Below, one piece after another: positions 16,924 through 26,447 of a DNA stretch of 64,000 bases. Under the pieces are notes generated by a model that made no database searches, was not told the DNA's origin, and saw nothing but the letters and a program-made list of their open reading frames with translations. Numbering within the stretch: position 1 is the stretch's first letter; each line of letters begins with the position of its first letter. Origin of the DNA: Chthonomonas sp. UBA1950 (GTDB lineage: Bacteria; Armatimonadota; Fimbriimonadia; Fimbriimonadales; Fimbriimonadaceae); contig DDEQ01000034.1 of the NCBI GenBank assembly GCA_002336105.1, positions 76,494-140,493 on the forward strand, written 5' to 3'. The translations under genes were made by a program, and so were the position numbers.

Positions 16924-19249
16924 TCGTCCCCTCCAATTCTCTCAGGAGCAACTAGAGATCATCAACGCTAACGACAAAACTCTCAATGTCGTTGCAGCGG
17001 CTGGCGCAGGAAAAACGCGCGTTTTGGTCCAGAGATACCTGCGCCATGTTCAGAAAGATCTGCTCAGCCCCGATCAAATCCTAACCATCACTTTTACGAA
17101 GAAGGCCGCTGCTGAAATGAAGCAACGAATCGTGACGTCTTTGCGCGAAGCCGAGCTATTCGATATGGCTCAGATAGCGGAAACGGGACCGATTCAGACG
17201 ATTCACTCCTTCTGTGAGCGTCTCCTACGCGAGAACTCTCTTGAGGCAGGTCTAGACCCAAACTTTGAGATCTTAGGGGACAGTAAAACCAGGCAGCTTG
17301 CTCTTCAAAGCATTAGAGAAGCTCTCGCAAATTCAGATGACCTTTCCACAGCCGCCGAAGGCGTAATTAGCGAACTCGCTGGAAAGCACACGCGTGGACT
17401 GCGTCGATCACCTTACGCACTTCTCGAAGATTCCATTTACACAGTCCTCATGCAGCTGAGGTCGAGCGGAAAATCGAGAGAGCAAATCGGAATCTGGCAT
17501 CAGAATCCAAGTGCGTTACGCGCGCGATGGGACGAAGTAATAACCTCAGCTATCAAACCCAAAGTGATCGAGGAACTGCGCAGAAGTCCAGAAACAGACT
17601 GGATAAAGCAAATGAAGGCTGCCCATAAATCAGTCGGTGAGAAGATTCCTGCTTGGCTGAGCCCAGCCTTCGACGACGAAACAAACGAAGAAGCGCTTTA
17701 CCAGTCTCTTGGGCTTGTCCAATTAGCAATAGAGGCGTGGTGGCGGTTCGATCAGCATCAGTTCGAACTTCAAGCTCTCGACTTTTCTGAACTCGAGTCA
17801 CGAGCGGTGCGACTGATGGAACGTAGCGAGGTCACTCGTAATCGCATTCGAGAGCAATACAAAGTTCTGATGATTGACGAAGCTCAAGACGTGAATCCAG
17901 TTCAGTATCAACTTCTTGACCGTCTCGGAATTGATAACCAAATGCGCGTTGGAGACCGGCAGCAATCGATCTATGGATTTCGTCAGGCTGACGTAAAGCT
18001 CTTCTCTCAACGAATCGAAACCGAAGGTGCCAGAAAGCTCACCAAAAACTATCGTTCTGATGAAGGAATCCTACTCTTCATCGACGATCTTTTCGGAAAG
18101 ATTTGGTCGCAAGACTATCAACCGATGGTCCCGCTTCCCGATTCGCTCGACATCGAAGATGAACCTATTCGCCCAATCGAAGGAGTCGAACTTTGGCGAC
18201 ATTCAGCAAAGGACCTTGACGTACCCGCACAGAATATTCGACGACTTATCTCGGATGGCACGTCACCCAAAGATATCTGCGTCCTCGTTCGAGACGGGTT
18301 TGCCGCAGGGCGTTACTATGACGCCCTCGAAAAGGCGGGCATCGAGAGTCGAATCGCAGGCGGCTCCGATCGGTTTTATACTCGGCTTGAGGTTCGCGAC
18401 CTAGCTAATACGCTGACAGCCTTAGCCGATCCATTTGATAACTTTGCGATGCTCTGTTGTTTGAGAAGTCCAATGGCTAACCTTAGCTTGGACGCAGTGT
18501 TCTCGCTGGCGAAGCAAGAGCAACCGGTTATTCGAGCCCTAGAGAAGTTTATAAGCCCTGTTGAATCTGACCAACCCAAGTTGGCACGATTCCGGACTTG
18601 GTTTGAGCCATTGAGCCGCTACGCAGACCGCCTAAGCGCATGGGAGGTTCTGTCTCAGGTGCTGAGCGAATCAGATTATCTGGTTCAAATTGCCACGCGT
18701 CCCGACGCTCAACAATTGCTCGCTAATGTTCGAAAGCTGTTGACCCTCGCCACTCAAGAACCAGAGATGGGTCCAAGAGAATATGCAGACCAGATACGAG
18801 AGGTTCAAGCATTACAACACAAAGAAGGAGATGCTCCTGCCGGTGCCGAGGATGCAGATGTGGTGACGATCATGACCATCCACAAAGCAAAGGGGCTAGA
18901 GTATCCGGTGATTGTTCTCGGGCAAACAGATAAGCCACTACAACCCAAAACCCGTGACTTACTCATCGAATCGCGCCAAGGATTGATTGCGACCAAATAT
19001 AGCAAAGGCCAGAGCATTTACCATCGGTTTCTCGCCGAAACCGCAAAGGATCGTGGGGTAGAAGAGGAACTCCGTGTCCTTTATGTCGCGCTCACCAGGG
19101 CAGAGCGTAAGCTTTGCATCTCTATCGACCCGGAATCCTCGAAAGACACTTTCTCAAGGCGTATCAACAACGCTCTCGGCAAGAACCTTCCTCCTGGAAT
19201 TATCGTGCGAGACTCGCTAAAACCTAAAACTACTTCGCAAGAAGACTGA
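16913..19249 (+). CDS. UvrD/AddA-like superfamily 1 helicase without nuclease domain
   Basis: 778 aa. All SF1A motifs are present: Q-motif region LQFSQEQLEII, Walker A AAGAGKT (29-35), motif Ia LTITFTKKAAAEMKQRI, motif II MIDEAQD (about 320), motif III GDRQQSIYGFRQAD, motif IV KNYRSDEGI, motif V TIMTIHKAKGLEYPVIV and motif VI VLYVALTRAER (about 722). Only about 55 residues follow motif VI, so the RecB-type nuclease of full AddA (normally 1100-1250 aa) is absent. GAGG lies 6 nt before the ATG. Partner of the AddB-like protein; probably an ATP-driven end-processing helicase in recombinational repair. Confidence 0.88.
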   Translation: MSTNRPLQFSQEQLEIINANDKTLNVVAAAGAGKTRVLVQRYLRHVQKDLLSPDQILTITFTKKAAAEMKQRIVTSLREAELFDMAQIAETGPIQTIHSFCERLLRENSLEAGLDPNFEILGDSKTRQLALQSIREALANSDDLSTAAEGVISELAGKHTRGLRRSPYALLEDSIYTVLMQLRSSGKSREQIGIWHQNPSALRARWDEVITSAIKPKVIEELRRSPETDWIKQMKAAHKSVGEKIPAWLSPAFDDETNEEALYQSLGLVQLAIEAWWRFDQHQFELQALDFSELESRAVRLMERSEVTRNRIREQYKVLMIDEAQDVNPVQYQLLDRLGIDNQMRVGDRQQSIYGFRQADVKLFSQRIETEGARKLTKNYRSDEGILLFIDDLFGKIWSQDYQPMVPLPDSLDIEDEPIRPIEGVELWRHSAKDLDVPAQNIRRLISDGTSPKDICVLVRDGFAAGRYYDALEKAGIESRIAGGSDRFYTRLEVRDLANTLTALADPFDNFAMLCCLRSPMANLSLDAVFSLAKQEQPVIRALEKFISPVESDQPKLARFRTWFEPLSRYADRLSAWEVLSQVLSESDYLVQIATRPDAQQLLANVRKLLTLATQEPEMGPREYADQIREVQALQHKEGDAPAGAEDADVVTIMTIHKAKGLEYPVIVLGQTDKPLQPKTRDLLIESRQGLIATKYSKGQSIYHRFLAETAKDRGVEEELRVLYVALTRAERKLCISIDPESSKDTFSRRINNALGKNLPPGIIVRDSLKPKTTSQED

Positions 19250-22200
19250 GAACATCGTCAGTCGAGAGAGTGTCAACTGGGTCGGCATTAGGATCGAGAA
19301 TCGACCCTGCAAGCTGTGATTTACGGACTTGCAGGTCGATGATTCTTTCTTCTACAGTGTCCGCCGCAACCAGCTTAAACACAAAGACCTTCTTGTTCTG
19401 CCCAATACGGTGAGCGCGATCTGTGGCCTGGTTTTCAACGGCAGGATTCCACCACGGGTCGTAATGAATTACGGTATCCGCAGTAGTCAAGTTCAGCCCA
19501 GTACCTCCCGCCCGCAAACTAATCAGGAATAACGGCACTTCCCCACTTTGGAATCGAGTGACAGGCGTCTCCCTATCAACAGTGTCTCCACTAATTCGAA
19601 CCCACTCTAGGTTTGCCTCTCGTAATCGTTCTTCGATCAGGTCGAGCATACTTGTGAACTGCGAAAAGATCAGAATTCGTCGATCTTCTTGCCTAAGCTC
19701 ATGCAGCATCTCCAAGAGTCGGTCGAGTTTCACTGATCCGCTTTCCGACTCCGATTTCGTCAGTTTAGGATCACAACAGACCTGCCTCAGCTTCAGCAGA
19801 GCATCTAGAACTTCAATTCGACTCTTGGCCAGCCCTTTGCCCGAGAACAACTTGCGAATGCGGTCATCCATCGCTAACCGGATCGACTCATAAAGGTCTC
19901 TTTGAGCTCCTTCGAGTTCAATTCGCTCAATCATTTCGGTCTTTTCCGGCAACTCCTTTGCTACAACAGACTTGGTTCTTCGTAAGATGAAGGGTTTTAC
20001 GCGACTAATAAGCCGTTCCCTAGTTGCCTGATCATTTTCAGCCTCAATTGGCTTTGCGAACTTCTGCTTGAATTCAGAGATGCCACCCAAAAAGCCAGGC
20101 ATGAGGATGTTGAACTGCGACCAAAGCTCAATCAAATTGTTCTCAATCGGTGTTCCAGTGAGACAGAGTCGATGATGCGCATTCAGTTTTCCGGCAGCTT
20201 GTGCGACCGAAGTATTTGAGTTCTTCAAATACTGTGCCTCGTCAAAGACAACCATATGCAGATCGAGGTCTTTAAACAGTTCTACATCTCTTGCTAGCAA
20301 CGAATAACTAGTGACAATGACATCGATTTCTGCAAATGAATCAGACTCCCGATTTCTCACAAGCCCGTGGTGAACCTTGGCCGATAGATTTGGGGCAAAT
20401 CGAGAAATCTCGTGTCGCCAGTTTGGAAGGGTGCTCGTTGGAGCTACGATCAGGACCGGTGACTTCATCCGACCAGAAGCCTTTTCGATGCTCACGTGAG
20501 CAAGGGTTTGGACCGTCTTACCTAACCCCATGTCGTCGGCTAGTATCCCACCGAACCCGAATCGTCTCAAGAACTGAAGCCACGCGACTCCCTGTTCTTG
20601 GTATTTCCTCAATGTCCCGTTAAAGGTATCAGGAAGTTGAACAGGTTCAAGCGAATCAAATCCTCGTAGACTCCTTTTCAGTTCTTCGATATCGCGGGGG
20701 AGCTTGAAACCACCTGTTTCGATTGCCGCGAGCATCGCAGTCGGAACTTTCTTCTTTTCCTCCCACTTCTCGACACCACCAAAAAGCTCCGTTAAAACTT
20801 CGAGTGCAGGTCGGAGCCGATCTGCACGAATTTCAAGTAACCGACCATCGGGGAGTTGTGGAAATACGCGAATGTCGGCATCAGCACTCTTTTCCAGACC
20901 GCCTAACTCTAAGAACTGGCGAACAGCCTCAACCAAGATCGGCTTCATGTCGAGTCTGACGCCATCGACGTCAACCCCTAGTGAAATCGAGAACCAGCTG
21001 ATACCTTCCTTTTTAAGGTTGAAATCCCAACTGTACTTGTCGTGAGCGACGATTTCGATTGGGGCGTCGGATTCGATCTTCCAACCTTTAGATCGTAAAT
21101 AGGGCACTGTTTCGCCCAGAAATCGGTACAAAGCCGGGTGACTTTCCCGCTTGGGGCCGTCTACTTCCGAGGAGAACGCGAAGCTTCCGAGCGGGAGGTT
21201 GAAATTAAGGGACGAAGGGATGTTCTCCATCGGCACCCAACCACGCTCGACAAGAAACTGACCAGCCTCACGCTCGATATCTGTGTCGCGTTCGATCTGA
21301 ATTAGTTCCTCTCCAGTCCAGATTGGCTTCGAAAGATCGACCTCAGCATATCGGTAACGAAATGGGTAAGCAACTGGCCCGTAATCAAAAGTGAGATTGG
21401 CGATATGAAGTGAGAGTCTAGACTCGGTTTGCGGTTTCTTTGAGACTCCAGAATCTCTTGTCGCATCCTGTTTGGTTATGGTGAGCTTGATCTGAGGAGC
21501 ATCGCAAATCACGCGCAGATCACTCAACGATTTCGGTAAAGCTGCACTTACTTCGCTGCCGAGCGCCTCTATTCGCCTCCTAACAGCGGCAGATTCTGCG
21601 GCACTAATCGTGGGGCCGGCTAAGAACGTCTGGATGAACTCAGCCGATTCGGCAGTTTCAATCACCCCGCACAAATTCAGTTCGGGATCGACATAGTACA
21701 GCGGCTCCGTGGGGATGACAACTAGCCCGACGCCAGCCAACCCAGGCGATTGCGAACCATCTGGGTTGGTAGTCCAAGTTGGTTTTGCTTCCCTTGGTTG
21801 CCCTAATCTCAAAGGCTCTGATTCGGGATCAGACCAATAGCATCGCCCGGTGGAAATCATCTTGGCAAGATAGATGGAAGCTTCCGCGCCTGAAAGCCGG
21901 TATTGGTCTCCTGCGTACCCAACATTGATCGCCGTCTTGTGCAGTCCAAGGCAAATGTTTTTGTCGATTGGCCGTACATAGTTCGGCCACTTGGGACTAT
22001 ACGACCCCGAGACCCTAAACTTGCTCTGAGCACCAAATTTTCCGTCTGGTCCTACTCTGCAAGATACTAACCGAACCGTAATGTGCGTTTTATGGTGGTT
22101 CTCAACAGACTCAATGATGTAAATCAGCCTATGTGTAATTTGGTCTGGAAACTCATTAACGGTTGAGTCTGCCACTGCCTCAAGTTCCTTGATCCACTCC

Positions 22201-22520
22201 ACAAGCTCGTGGCTCATTTCCTGAACAGGTGGTTTAGCCGTCTTTCGAAGCTTGTAGAAATCAATAAGGACCGCTGCAACATGCTTACAGTTCTGCTTGA
22301 CAGGGCACGTGCAGGCGCCCTTGATGCTCCATCCGCGTTTGATCTGCTCAAGAACAATCCGTTGGTTGTATGAGTTACCTTGATTCCCCCGAACCGTTCC
22401 AACGAGAGCATCACGATTGAGCATCACCTGCATCACCCTTCCTTCGGCAACATAGACTGCCGCAAGGTTAAGAGTGTCCGTCGTAAAGTAATGCTGGAGC
22501 GTTTCGTAGGTTAACGACAT
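19230..22520 (-). CDS. SWIM zinc finger SNF2-family helicase (HepA/RapA-like)
   Basis: 1096 aa from ATG at 22520 (a TTG two codons earlier is possible). N-terminal SWIM finger ACTCPVKQNCKH (about 70-81), a long middle region of beta-rich HepA-type, then the Snf2 motor: ILADDMGLGKTVQTL (about 660), DEAQYLKN (about 760), LTGTPIENNL, and helicase-C with RILIFSQFTSML, SLRAGGTGLNLTTAD and TDRAHRIGQNKKVFV. A double-stranded DNA translocase; the bacterial family is linked to transcription or repair, but the target is unknown. It runs convergent to and overlaps the AddA-like gene by 20 bp, giving antisense 3' ends. Confidence 0.93.
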   Translation of the reverse strand: MSLTYETLQHYFTTDTLNLAAVYVAEGRVMQVMLNRDALVGTVRGNQGNSYNQRIVLEQIKRGWSIKGACTCPVKQNCKHVAAVLIDFYKLRKTAKPPVQEMSHELVEWIKELEAVADSTVNEFPDQITHRLIYIIESVENHHKTHITVRLVSCRVGPDGKFGAQSKFRVSGSYSPKWPNYVRPIDKNICLGLHKTAINVGYAGDQYRLSGAEASIYLAKMISTGRCYWSDPESEPLRLGQPREAKPTWTTNPDGSQSPGLAGVGLVVIPTEPLYYVDPELNLCGVIETAESAEFIQTFLAGPTISAAESAAVRRRIEALGSEVSAALPKSLSDLRVICDAPQIKLTITKQDATRDSGVSKKPQTESRLSLHIANLTFDYGPVAYPFRYRYAEVDLSKPIWTGEELIQIERDTDIEREAGQFLVERGWVPMENIPSSLNFNLPLGSFAFSSEVDGPKRESHPALYRFLGETVPYLRSKGWKIESDAPIEIVAHDKYSWDFNLKKEGISWFSISLGVDVDGVRLDMKPILVEAVRQFLELGGLEKSADADIRVFPQLPDGRLLEIRADRLRPALEVLTELFGGVEKWEEKKKVPTAMLAAIETGGFKLPRDIEELKRSLRGFDSLEPVQLPDTFNGTLRKYQEQGVAWLQFLRRFGFGGILADDMGLGKTVQTLAHVSIEKASGRMKSPVLIVAPTSTLPNWRHEISRFAPNLSAKVHHGLVRNRESDSFAEIDVIVTSYSLLARDVELFKDLDLHMVVFDEAQYLKNSNTSVAQAAGKLNAHHRLCLTGTPIENNLIELWSQFNILMPGFLGGISEFKQKFAKPIEAENDQATRERLISRVKPFILRRTKSVVAKELPEKTEMIERIELEGAQRDLYESIRLAMDDRIRKLFSGKGLAKSRIEVLDALLKLRQVCCDPKLTKSESESGSVKLDRLLEMLHELRQEDRRILIFSQFTSMLDLIEERLREANLEWVRISGDTVDRETPVTRFQSGEVPLFLISLRAGGTGLNLTTADTVIHYDPWWNPAVENQATDRAHRIGQNKKVFVFKLVAADTVEERIIDLQVRKSQLAGSILDPNADPVDTLSTDDVLSLLAK

Positions 22521-22621
22521 CGCCAAACTTTGAGACTACTTGGATAAGTGATCGAAAAGGAAGTGTCGGGACAAAAAACTGATCAAGGCTTAATCTGATT
22601 TGTCAAACTACAGATCAAACC

Positions 22622-23149
22622 ATGCAACCCATCTATTGGATAAGCGGCCCTCCCGCAGCAGGAAAAACCACACTTTCGGTCGCCCTGCTCAACCACTTCG
22701 ACCTTGGATTCCACCTTGAAGTAGACGACATCCGAAATATGGTCAAATCCGGCATGGCAGACTCTGTTCCCTGGACGGAAGAGACTGAGCGGCAGTTTCA
22801 GGTGGCAGAAAAGGCGGTCTGTTCAATAGCCTCAACCTACCAAGACAATGGTTTCGCGGTTGTTGTCGATCACTGTCGCAATCTTCCAAGGGTATCCAAG
22901 GTCATTGATGAAGGTCTGCCGAATCGACACGTCGTTAAGATTTGCCTGCTACCTGCGCTGGAAGAGAACCTGCAACGAAACTCAAAGCGAACCAACAAAT
23001 CGTTTGATCCCGAAATCCTTGTCGAAACAATTCGGTTCGTCCATAACCGGATGCGCCAGGAAGTTTCAGATGGATGGCTATTACTAGACAATACTTCGAT
23101 GTCTACCGAGGAAACAGTCAAGAGAATTCTTGACCATCAAAACTTGTAA
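22622..23149 (+). CDS. P-loop small-molecule kinase-like protein
   Basis: 175 aa. Walker A SGPPAAGKTT at residues 8-17 and a second acidic strand FHLEVDDIRNM, then FAVVVDHCRN as Walker B and an Arg/Lys-rich lid around LQRNSKRTNKSFDPEIL. The pattern is that of AAA_33/zeta-like kinases (gluconate-kinase or chloramphenicol-phosphotransferase relatives). Substrate unknown. No antitoxin-like neighbour, so a zeta-toxin role is not supported. Divergent from the SNF2 gene; its 3' end overlaps the next minus-strand gene by 13 bp. A TAATCT -10-like box lies about 25 bp upstream. Confidence 0.8.
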   Translation: MQPIYWISGPPAAGKTTLSVALLNHFDLGFHLEVDDIRNMVKSGMADSVPWTEETERQFQVAEKAVCSIASTYQDNGFAVVVDHCRNLPRVSKVIDEGLPNRHVVKICLLPALEENLQRNSKRTNKSFDPEILVETIRFVHNRMRQEVSDGWLLLDNTSMSTEETVKRILDHQNL

Positions 23150-24021
23150 CGCATTCCCAAACTGATATCGAAAAGCTTGCCGTCGAGATAACGAAGCCAA
23201 GGCTCAAAAGTCACGCCTTGACAGACAAAAATGCTTCCAGTGAATCGATAGAAGTCTTTTCTGTCGGGGCTCTGCCGAGTCCACCCGACACTAAATGACT
23301 GATATTTCGACGGCGTGGAGGTGAACGAAACGTCAAACAATCCCATGTCTTGAACACCCGCGACATCAGAATTTTTCAGCAACACATATTCAGCTTTAGA
23401 AGAAAAGATGCCATTTCTGCGAGAGACATCTAGCCCGTAAGCTTGTTGCCATCCAGCCCGACGACCAGGCGCCTCAAACGACGGTCTCACGAGTCCGAGA
23501 GACGTTCCGACCGCCCCAATGTGGTGACCGACAGCGATACTGACCCCGTAAGATTTTCGACCAACACGTCCGGAAACGCCTCGCTGCCATCCATCTCCAC
23601 CATCGAACAATGCCGCTGCTACCGGCAAACCCTCGACAATCAGATTTGTGTCTGCACGTGCCGCAATCGCACTTTCGTGGATAAACGTGCCTGCGCCGAA
23701 GGGTATGTACTGCTTTCCTAGACGCCAAACGCCTTCGTCTTCAACATAGATTTCGTCGAGGAGATCAGCGTCATTGTCACTCGGAATCCGCTCTAATCGT
23801 TGAGCCAAATATGCTTTGAGACCGGGCTCCAAGTACAAGGTAAAGCTAAACAAACTTGGCCGACCCAGCGGATCAAATAGCCTAAGCGTTGAATTATGCC
23901 CTGTTCGGGACCAGTAGCTGATCGTGAGATCGCCTTTGAAGCGAACGTCAGGAATCTGCGCGAAACTAGCGCAGACCCATAGCCAGACGATCAATACCAG
24001 CCCGGTACGAAATTTCATCAC
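23137..24021 (-). CDS. Probable outer-membrane beta-barrel protein
   Basis: 294 aa. Signal peptide 1-22 (ending CASFAQ), then alternating amphipathic strands with many aromatic residues, and a C-terminal Phe (LGMRYKF), the usual insertion signal of outer-membrane barrels. It resembles small porin-like proteins of the DUF/alginate-export type, but no specific family is recognised. Its ATG overlaps the hisS stop by 4 bp (ATGA), so it is translated from the hisS transcript, an unrelated function. Confidence 0.75.
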   Translation of the reverse strand: MMKFRTGLVLIVWLWVCASFAQIPDVRFKGDLTISYWSRTGHNSTLRLFDPLGRPSLFSFTLYLEPGLKAYLAQRLERIPSDNDADLLDEIYVEDEGVWRLGKQYIPFGAGTFIHESAIAARADTNLIVEGLPVAAALFDGGDGWQRGVSGRVGRKSYGVSIAVGHHIGAVGTSLGLVRPSFEAPGRRAGWQQAYGLDVSRRNGIFSSKAEYVLLKNSDVAGVQDMGLFDVSFTSTPSKYQSFSVGWTRQSPDRKDFYRFTGSIFVCQGVTFEPWLRYLDGKLFDISLGMRYKF

Positions 24022-25280
24022 GCTCCAACTTTGCTTGATGTGACCTCACGAAGGGCTTGTTCAATCTGAACCTCGGTCTGATCACTCGTCGCCAGGCTCC
24101 TTATCTGTACAGTCCCCTTGGATAGTTCGTCACTACCAACGATCAAGGCATATTCGGCACCCGAACGATCAGCCTGCCGAAGTTGTGATTTCAAGCTTCG
24201 AACATCAGGATCGGTGGTCACTTTTAGGCCAGCACCGCGAAACTCCCTGGCTAGTCTGAGAACGGTTGTTTCTGCATCTGGCGTTGCGGCGATTGCAAAC
24301 ACATCAGGCTTATAAGCCGAGACTTGCAAACCATTGGCTTCCATCGCAAGCAAGATGCGCTCAATTCCCATGCCGAATCCGACGCTTGGAGTTGCTGAGC
24401 CACCGATTGCTTTGATGAGATTGTCATATCGTCCGCCACCGAAAATAGATAAGCCTTCGAGCGAAGGCGAAACTCCCTCAAAGACCGTCTCCGTGTAATA
24501 GTCCAGGCCTCGAACGACCATCGGATCGACGATATAACTCACTCCAGCATCAGTCAATAGCTGTTGCAGCTTATCAAATCTGGCTTTCGACTCGTCTTCG
24601 AGGAATTCAAGGATGGATGGAACACCAACTAGAGCCTTCTTTGCATCTTCGTCTTTGGAATCAAGAAGCCCAAGGGGGTTCTTGCGAGCTTTGTCTTGCG
24701 CTTCAGTCGTCTGGTCTCGTAGCCATGATTCGACGTGCGACAGAATGACTTCTCGATACTTAGCCCTAGCCTCTGACCGACCGATAGAGTTGATTGTCGT
24801 GACAAGGTCTGCAACTCCGAGGGACTTTGCTGCGGTAGCTGCAATCTCGATCACTTCTGCATCGGCTTGCACTCCGGTCGCACCTATCAGCTCAATTCCC
24901 GCTTGATGAGCTTGGCGAAGTCGTCCGCGACCTGGTCGGTTGTACCGAAAGAACGAAACAAAATAGAAAAGCCTTTGGATAACACCTTGAGGGCAGAGTC
25001 CGTGTTCAATGACCGCTCGCATCACGCTCGCCGTTCCCTCGGGCCTGAGCGCGAGATTCCGTCCACCTTTGTCGACGAACTCGTACATCTCCTTCGTAAC
25101 GATGTCGCTTGTCTCACCGGAAGTTCTGATGAACAGATCTCGATCTTCGAATATTGGAGTGCGAATTTCTCGGTAGCCGTAGCTCGCCGCTAGTGCACCA
25201 AACACATGCTCTACATGCTGCCACCGGTTAATGTCGTCGGGCAGAATGTCTGCAGTTCCTCTTGGGGCTTGGTAGGGCAT
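24018..25280 (-). CDS. hisS: Histidyl-tRNA synthetase
   Basis: 420 aa class II synthetase, normal length. Motif 1 region RGTADILPDD, TSGETSDIVTKEMYEF and LALRPEGTASVMRA; motif 2 region FRYNRPGRGRLRQAHQAG; the histidine-specific LVRGLDYYTETVFEG and FGGGRYDNL; motif 3 GFGMGIERILLAM; then the anticodon-binding alpha/beta domain. It charges tRNA-His. AGAGGA sits just before the ATG. Coupled by a 4-bp overlap to the downstream beta-barrel gene. Confidence 0.97.
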   Translation of the reverse strand: MPYQAPRGTADILPDDINRWQHVEHVFGALAASYGYREIRTPIFEDRDLFIRTSGETSDIVTKEMYEFVDKGGRNLALRPEGTASVMRAVIEHGLCPQGVIQRLFYFVSFFRYNRPGRGRLRQAHQAGIELIGATGVQADAEVIEIAATAAKSLGVADLVTTINSIGRSEARAKYREVILSHVESWLRDQTTEAQDKARKNPLGLLDSKDEDAKKALVGVPSILEFLEDESKARFDKLQQLLTDAGVSYIVDPMVVRGLDYYTETVFEGVSPSLEGLSIFGGGRYDNLIKAIGGSATPSVGFGMGIERILLAMEANGLQVSAYKPDVFAIAATPDAETTVLRLAREFRGAGLKVTTDPDVRSLKSQLRQADRSGAEYALIVGSDELSKGTVQIRSLATSDQTEVQIEQALREVTSSKVGA

Positions 25281-25296
25281 TCCTCTATTGTGGCAC

Positions 25297-25743
25297 CTAA
25301 GAGTGATGCATCAGGGCTACGAAGTAACCCTCAAATGTGGCGCAGAGGTTCTGATTTGATGTCACCTCTGATCGAAGAATTAATCTTGCGCTCCCCCGCC
25401 GATTAAGTGTTCTTAGAAACTTCTCCCAATCTGCAGGTTCAGGTTGACGGGTTAGAGATCGAAAAGGTTCTGAAACCGGTTCTAGGTATTTCACTGAGTT
25501 CTCGCTGATGACTAGGCGCGGAGAAAGCTCAATATCCTTCAGGGCCGAGAACAGCCAGCCCCAGGCGGAAAGAGTCGCCAAATTTGAAATACTGCCACCA
25601 AACGCGGTCTGTCGATGATTGAGGTTTGGCGCGAGCGGAGCCTCAATCTCAAAATCTGGCAGACATCGCAAAACCTTGACTTCCATGAAACGCGCAACCG
25701 GCATCGCCACATGGAGATATTCAGTAGTCTGCTCGGGTGTCAT
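25297..25743 (-). CDS. Thioesterase-like hotdog protein (YiiD C-terminal type)
   Basis: 148 aa. A single hotdog domain: LAPNLNHRQTAFGGSISNLATLSAWGWLF matches the YiiD/FabA-like thioesterase family (N-x-x-T-A-FGGS at the active-site helix), followed by beta strands and LCATFEGYFVAL. Likely acts on an acyl-CoA or acyl-carrier substrate; not specified. It begins 3 bp after the stop of the hemolysin III-type gene and lies 16 bp before hisS, so hlyIII-thioesterase-hisS-barrel may share a transcript. Confidence 0.83.
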   Translation of the reverse strand: MTPEQTTEYLHVAMPVARFMEVKVLRCLPDFEIEAPLAPNLNHRQTAFGGSISNLATLSAWGWLFSALKDIELSPRLVISENSVKYLEPVSEPFRSLTRQPEPADWEKFLRTLNRRGSARLILRSEVTSNQNLCATFEGYFVALMHHS

Positions 25744-25746
25744 TTC

Positions 25747-26391
25747 CTAAATACGAGCCACATAGGTGTACATCAAGAAGAAGTGGCAAATACTGCCGCC
25801 CAAAACGAATAGATGCCAGAGATCGTGTGCACTAAACTTGCCGGGGATGAGGTGCGGTTTGTCTAGAGCGTAGATGAGAGCACCGACCGTGTAAATCACA
25901 CCACCTGCTAAGAGCCAGTTCACCGCGTAACTCGGCCAGTTGCTCGAAATGTAGTCAAGCGCGCCGACGGCCATCCAGCCCATCACAATGTACAAAACCA
26001 GGTTAAGAGCCGAAGGAAACTTCTTAAGGAAGATTGTTCCAAGAATTCCGATGGCGGCACACAAACCCTGAAGGCTAAGCAATATCCAACCTACGCGAGG
26101 GCCTAATGCCAACACACAAACAGGGACATAGGTGCCAGAAATGAGCAGATATATCCCCATGTGATCGAATTTACGTAGCACCCGAACAATCTTCTCTTGA
26201 ACGTTCAAGGAGTGATACAAAGCGCTCGCAGTGTACAAGCCGATGAGAGCAAAACCGTAAACGCTAAATGCAATCGTTTTCCGTGTCTCCCCAGCGGACA
26301 TCGCTAGAAGAATCACTATTCCTAGGAGCGAAAGTGCGACACCTACCCAATGCGATAGACCACAAAACGGCTCTTTGATTTTTCTTAGCAT
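25747..26391 (-). CDS. PAQR/hemolysin III family membrane protein
   Basis: 214 aa with seven predicted transmembrane helices. Family motifs with probable metal ligands: SALYHS, FDHMGIYLLISGTYVP and HDLWHLFVLGGSICHF (His residues at both ends). The name is historical; relatives are YqfA-type PAQR proteins of uncertain enzymatic function in membrane-lipid homeostasis. Start fixed by a TACACT box 8 nt upstream of the ATG. Followed closely by the thioesterase gene. Confidence 0.9.
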   Translation of the reverse strand: MLRKIKEPFCGLSHWVGVALSLLGIVILLAMSAGETRKTIAFSVYGFALIGLYTASALYHSLNVQEKIVRVLRKFDHMGIYLLISGTYVPVCVLALGPRVGWILLSLQGLCAAIGILGTIFLKKFPSALNLVLYIVMGWMAVGALDYISSNWPSYAVNWLLAGGVIYTVGALIYALDKPHLIPGKFSAHDLWHLFVLGGSICHFFLMYTYVARI

Positions 26392-26399
26392 CTGCTCAT

Positions 26400-26405
26400 A
26401 GTGTA
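26400..26405 (-). promoter_or_regulatory. -10 element TACACT, leaderless start for PAQR gene
   Basis: Minus-strand TACACT, 8 nt before the ATG at 26391, with no clear Shine-Dalgarno. Confidence 0.45.
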
Positions 26406-26447
26406 CAGGTATCTACACTGAAACCTTAAGATAGGGACTAACGACTT

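Noticed and set aside
22622..23149. Zeta-toxin of a toxin-antitoxin module
   Set aside because: No small antitoxin gene next to it; only a generic P-loop kinase pattern.
25747..26391. Hemolysin III as a virulence factor
   Set aside because: The name is historical; sequence shows a PAQR-type seven-TM housekeeping-like membrane protein.
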